Origin: Levilactobacillus angrenensis
GTDB taxonomy: Bacteria; Bacillota; Bacilli; Lactobacillales; Lactobacillaceae
Length of the DNA stretch: 64,000 nucleotides
Assembly: GCF_003946085.1 (NCBI RefSeq)
Contig: NZ_RHOB01000012.1
Span: 1-64,000 of the forward strand
Direction: 5' to 3'
The position numbers and the translations under genes were made by a program. Below are positions 61,575 through 64,000 of this stretch, piece after piece (within the stretch, counting starts at the first letter, position 1; each line of letters opens with the position of its first letter). The notes under the pieces were generated by a model. It was given only the letters and a program-made list of their open reading frames with translations, searched no databases and had not been told where the DNA came from.

Positions 61575-61790
61575 TAGCCAGACATTACCGTAGCCGAGAG
61601 CGGCGCGTCAGATGCGTTCAGCCGTGGGATTCTCCTTAGCGGCGGAGTCGGTTAGGAGAATGGCGTCTTTGAGACGTGTTCTTCGGCTCAAAGCGAGTGC
61701 CGAGACCGCTTCTCAGGCTCGGTGCGTCCGCCCACAGCGAACCGACGCATCTGACGCGCCGCGGTAAGGCGAACACCAGAGACAACGTTA
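61575..61790 (+). repeat. Structured MITE-like element, copy H (module 1)
   Basis: GCGGCGCGTCAGATGCG (61600-61616) pairs perfectly over 17 bases with CGCATCTGACGCGCCGC (61746-61762); no base-level similarity to the stem of copies A or E remains except the TT after it. The loops are conserved: CAGCCGTGGGA, CGTCTTTGAGACG (61664-61676), GGCTCAAAGCGAG and CCGAGACCG...CTCGG. TCTCCT/AGGAGA replaces the inner CTTAGCGG stem. Module 2 and terminal repeats are absent. The interval 61417-61574 shows nothing else. Confidence 0.82.
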
Positions 61791-61934
61791 ACGCCCAAGC
61801 CATTTTCAGGGCGAAACGTTGAGCGAATTAATGGCGCGCACCCCTAAAACGATAATGGTTGTCTGACCCTATAAGTGCATGTTAAGTTGGGGTTGTAGCA
61901 GATAGTCTAGGATGAATGATGAGGAGGATGAATG

Positions 61935-62216
61935 ATGACCAAGGTAGATAATGGCCCACAATCAGGGCATTTAGAACTCGATTTAGACCCACAACTGATG
62001 CAAGAAGTGACGCAGGTGTACCAAAAATACGGGATGAGTGTCACCACCGCGATTCACTTGTTTTTACAACAATCGGTGAGTGATCAGGATTTGCCGTTCG
62101 ATGTCGAATTGAGCCCCGAACAATTCCGCGCCGAAATTGCCCGCGAAAAGGCCGCGGGAGATTCCCAATCATTGGCGGCTGTTGAAGCCTTATGGCCGGA
62201 TTGCCCTGACCGCTGA
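61935..62216 (+). CDS. Orphan RelB/DinJ-family antitoxin
   Basis: A 93-residue protein. GHLELDLDPQLMQEVTQVYQKYGMSVTTAIHLFLQQSV is, in two overlapping pieces, the ribbon-helix-helix of RelB/DinJ antitoxins, followed by DLPFDVELSPEQFRAEI and an acidic tail, as in DinJ. No toxin gene follows: a terminator starts six bases after the stop and the next gene is on the other strand. It may act as a solitary regulator or counter a toxin elsewhere. GAGGAGG lies 7 bases before ATG 61935; ATG 61932 is in frame but closer. Confidence 0.78.
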   Translation: MTKVDNGPQSGHLELDLDPQLMQEVTQVYQKYGMSVTTAIHLFLQQSVSDQDLPFDVELSPEQFRAEIAREKAAGDSQSLAAVEALWPDCPDR

Positions 62217-62221
62217 GCGTC

Positions 62222-62272
62222 AAAACGGGTCCGCCGCATTGGCCAATTCGCCAGTGCACGGACCCGTTTTTA
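62222..62272. terminator. Two-way terminator between antitoxin and DMT genes
   Basis: AAAACGGGTCCG / CGGACCCGTTTT, a perfect 12-bp stem with T-tracts on both strands. Confidence 0.9.
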
Positions 62273-62287
62273 AGTGAAAAATGAAAG

Positions 62288-63220
62288 TTAAAATAGCCGA
62301 ATCAAGACGACCCCGCCAATCAGGACCAGCAACCCAAGTAATTGGACGGCGACCACCGGCTTACGTTTCGCTCCCAGCAGACCGAATTGATCGACCAATA
62401 AGCCACCGGTAATCTGTCCCAGCAGAGCGAAGACAACGGTCTGGCCGGTACCAATGATGGGGGCCAGGTAGGCGTTACCCAGCACGAAGAGGCCACCCAT
62501 GGCCCCGCCAAGCCAAATCCACCAGGGCTTACCGCGGCCAACTGCGCGCTTGATTTCTCGGAAACTGCGCTGGACGACGAGGACGATGAAAAACAGGCAA
62601 ATGGTCCCAATCAAAAAGGAAATGAACGCGGCATGTAGCGGCGAATCGAGGACGCGGCCCAAGCGGCCGTTGATAGTGGTTTGCGTGGCTCCTAATGCGC
62701 CGGTCACGATGCCCAGCAGTCGCCAGGGCCAGGGATTGCCCGCGTTTGTCACGGCTGTTGATTGATGATTAAGTAGGTCTGGTAGTGCCACGGTGATGAT
62801 GATACCGGTCAGTGCCAGGAGTAGGCCGAAAATCCGAACGGCCGTTAGAGGTTGAGGGGTCGCGTGGAACCAGCCAAAATTATCAATGATGGCGCCCATC
62901 GTCACCTGCCCCAGGATCGGCATGATGGCCGTCTGCACCCCGCCAATATGGGGGAATAGCAGAATGTTGGTCGTCAGAAAAATCACCCCGAGGAGGCCAC
63001 CGAGCCAGATCCACCACGGCTGTTGCGTCAAGATGCTGTGGGTGATGCCAAAGGACTCGCGTTGCGCCAGCATGACTACGGCCAAGAAAATCGTACCGAT
63101 GGTGAATGAGACAAATGAGGCTTGATAAGGCGAGCCGATAAAGCCGCGAAGTCGTGAATTGACGGCGGTTTGTAGGGATAGAATGATACCGATAACGATA
63201 CCAATGGTGATGGGCAGCAT
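62288..63220 (-). CDS. DMT-superfamily transporter (YdcZ/DUF606 type, fused repeat)
   Basis: A 310-residue membrane protein with about ten helices, built of two homologous halves. IGIILSLQTAVNSRLRGFIGS and SFVSFTIGTIFL in the first half correspond to VTGALGATQTTINGRLGRVLDS and AFISFLIGTICL in the second. Many relatives are single-half proteins of about 150 residues that pair; here both are fused. The substrate is unknown. GAGGAGG precedes ATG 63220. It may be co-regulated with the nucleoside hydrolase read in the same direction upstream of it (80 bases away). Confidence 0.88.
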   Translation of the reverse strand: MLPITIGIVIGIILSLQTAVNSRLRGFIGSPYQASFVSFTIGTIFLAVVMLAQRESFGITHSILTQQPWWIWLGGLLGVIFLTTNILLFPHIGGVQTAIMPILGQVTMGAIIDNFGWFHATPQPLTAVRIFGLLLALTGIIITVALPDLLNHQSTAVTNAGNPWPWRLLGIVTGALGATQTTINGRLGRVLDSPLHAAFISFLIGTICLFFIVLVVQRSFREIKRAVGRGKPWWIWLGGAMGGLFVLGNAYLAPIIGTGQTVVFALLGQITGGLLVDQFGLLGAKRKPVVAVQLLGLLVLIGGVVLIRLF

Positions 63221-63300
63221 GGGGGTTCCTCCTCAAAATGGATTGGTTATCGTGAGCGCCAAAAAAGAGGGCGCCCACGAAGGTTCCTTCTAAGTATAGC

Positions 63301-64000
63301 TTATTTGTCGGCTAAAATCGCTAGTTCGTCGATGCGGCGGAAGAACCCATCGTGATCGACCGTGGTGACCAATGTGATGGGCCGGCCAGTCGGCGTTTCA
63401 AAGGTCCGGCCGCGACCGGGACCCGTGGTCAAGACGTCGCTAGTGACCTGCTTGGTCGTGACGATGGCGGGCGTTTCACTGGCGACCGTGGTCAGCACGT
63501 CCCAGAGAAAGTACGTCGAGTTGGTTTCAAAATGTTGGAGTGCGGGAACTAACGCGTACCCCTGACCGATGAAATCAATGGCGGGATGTTGGCGTTGTGT
63601 TGCCCAGTGTTGACGAACGGCAGGGGTCAGTGGGACCTGCCGTGTGCTTTCCAGGCCAACCATTTGGATATCCAAGTCGCTGTCCCAAACAGTTTTGACG
63701 GCTTCCGGGTCCCAAAAGGCGTTCCATTCGGTCGTCCCATCCTGTTCGGGTTCGGCAACGTTGCCGCGACCGTCAAAGGTGCCGCCCATCCAGTAAAGCT
63801 TGTCGATCTTAGTAGCGATGCTGGGGTCGATGGTCAATGCGCGGGCCAAATCGGTCAAGGGGCCAGTCATGACCAAAGTCGTTGTCCCGGCCGTCTGGTT
63901 CACCTTGTCGATGAGGTCCAGGTGCGCTGGTTTGTCAGCAACGGGTGTCGTGATGGTGCCGGCCTCGTTGAGAATCGGCAAGGCGTCTAAGCTAAAGGCA
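63301..64000 (-). CDS. Nucleoside hydrolase, inosine-uridine preferring family (partial)
   Basis: The window holds the C-terminal 230 or so residues; the gene continues past the right edge, with the frame open to base 64000 (AFSLDALPILN). LVMTGPLTDLARALTIDP, YWMGGTFDGRGNVAEPE and TEWNAFWDPEAV are typical of the nucleoside hydrolase fold, and FLWDVLTT carries the late active-site Asp region. These enzymes release ribose and a free base from nucleosides for salvage. The N-terminal calcium-binding DTDxGxDD motif is outside the window, so activity cannot be judged. The DMT transporter gene follows it in the same direction. Confidence 0.88.
   Translation of the reverse strand, partial: AFSLDALPILNEAGTITTPVADKPAHLDLIDKVNQTAGTTTLVMTGPLTDLARALTIDPSIATKIDKLYWMGGTFDGRGNVAEPEQDGTTEWNAFWDPEAVKTVWDSDLDIQMVGLESTRQVPLTPAVRQHWATQRQHPAIDFIGQGYALVPALQHFETNSTYFLWDVLTTVASETPAIVTTKQVTSDVLTTGPGRGRTFETPTGRPITLVTTVDHDGFFRRIDELAILADK

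Overview
The window looks like chromosome from a lactic acid bacterium of the Lactobacillaceae. The grounds are an array of sortase-anchored surface proteins with LRR and MucBP domains and LPQTxE-type sorting signals, KxYKxGKxW-type signal peptides, a WxL-domain lectin, a CcpA cre site, strong AAGGAGG ribosome sites and a fairly balanced GC content. A Levilactobacillus or Lactiplantibacillus relative fits best, but the species cannot be fixed from this sequence alone. I see no rRNA, tRNA, CRISPR array, phage gene or complete transposase gene.

Layout. 1-4.4 kb: a truncated DeoR regulator, a HAD phosphatase, a secreted NlpC/P60 hydrolase, a glycerol facilitator under a perfect cre site, and TatD. 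4.7-27.5 kb: nine consecutive, co-oriented surface-protein genes, most with a recognisable promoter and all but the last with a clear terminator of their own. Seven share a common plan (signal peptide, low-complexity stalk, WMPN cap, LRRs, one to four MucBP domains, Pro/Thr linker, LPQT anchor). The eighth carries plant-type LRRs and the ninth a choice-of-anchor-A domain. 28-36 kb: a TSUP permease, three SDR/NmrA-type oxidoreductases, Rrf2 and HxlR regulators, a CAP-domain secreted protein and an MFS pump. 36.7-45.4 kb: an L-type lectin with a WxL domain, TetR, a nonsense-interrupted membrane gene, an aldo/keto reductase, a Bce/Ytr-like ABC transporter with its GntR regulator, and a HesB-like protein. 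45.6-48.5 kb: a collagen-adhesin-like LPQTR protein and a decayed RelB/YafQ toxin-antitoxin pair. 48.6-56.4 kb: metal and ion genes (P1B ATPase, multicopper oxidase, ArsR/CadD cadmium module, YeiH with a LysR regulator). 56.6-64 kb: an MFS pump, a candidate structured RNA, AraC, an ABC-F ATPase behind a possible attenuator, an orphan DinJ-like antitoxin, a DMT transporter and a partial nucleoside hydrolase.

The most unusual feature is a family of about 640-bp non-coding elements, with eight full or partial copies in this window. The best copy (47827-48464) has perfect 14-bp terminal inverted repeats and a 7-bp target duplication, so it looks like a MITE. Inside, the copies keep long stems whose sequences differ between copies while both arms change together, and short loop motifs stay constant. 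That is the pattern of a conserved RNA or DNA structure. Copies sit mostly at gene 3' ends, one overlapping the stop codon of its neighbour. A separate minus-strand region at 58235-58559 has its own promoter, several hairpins and a terminator, and is a good candidate for an unrecognised ncRNA.
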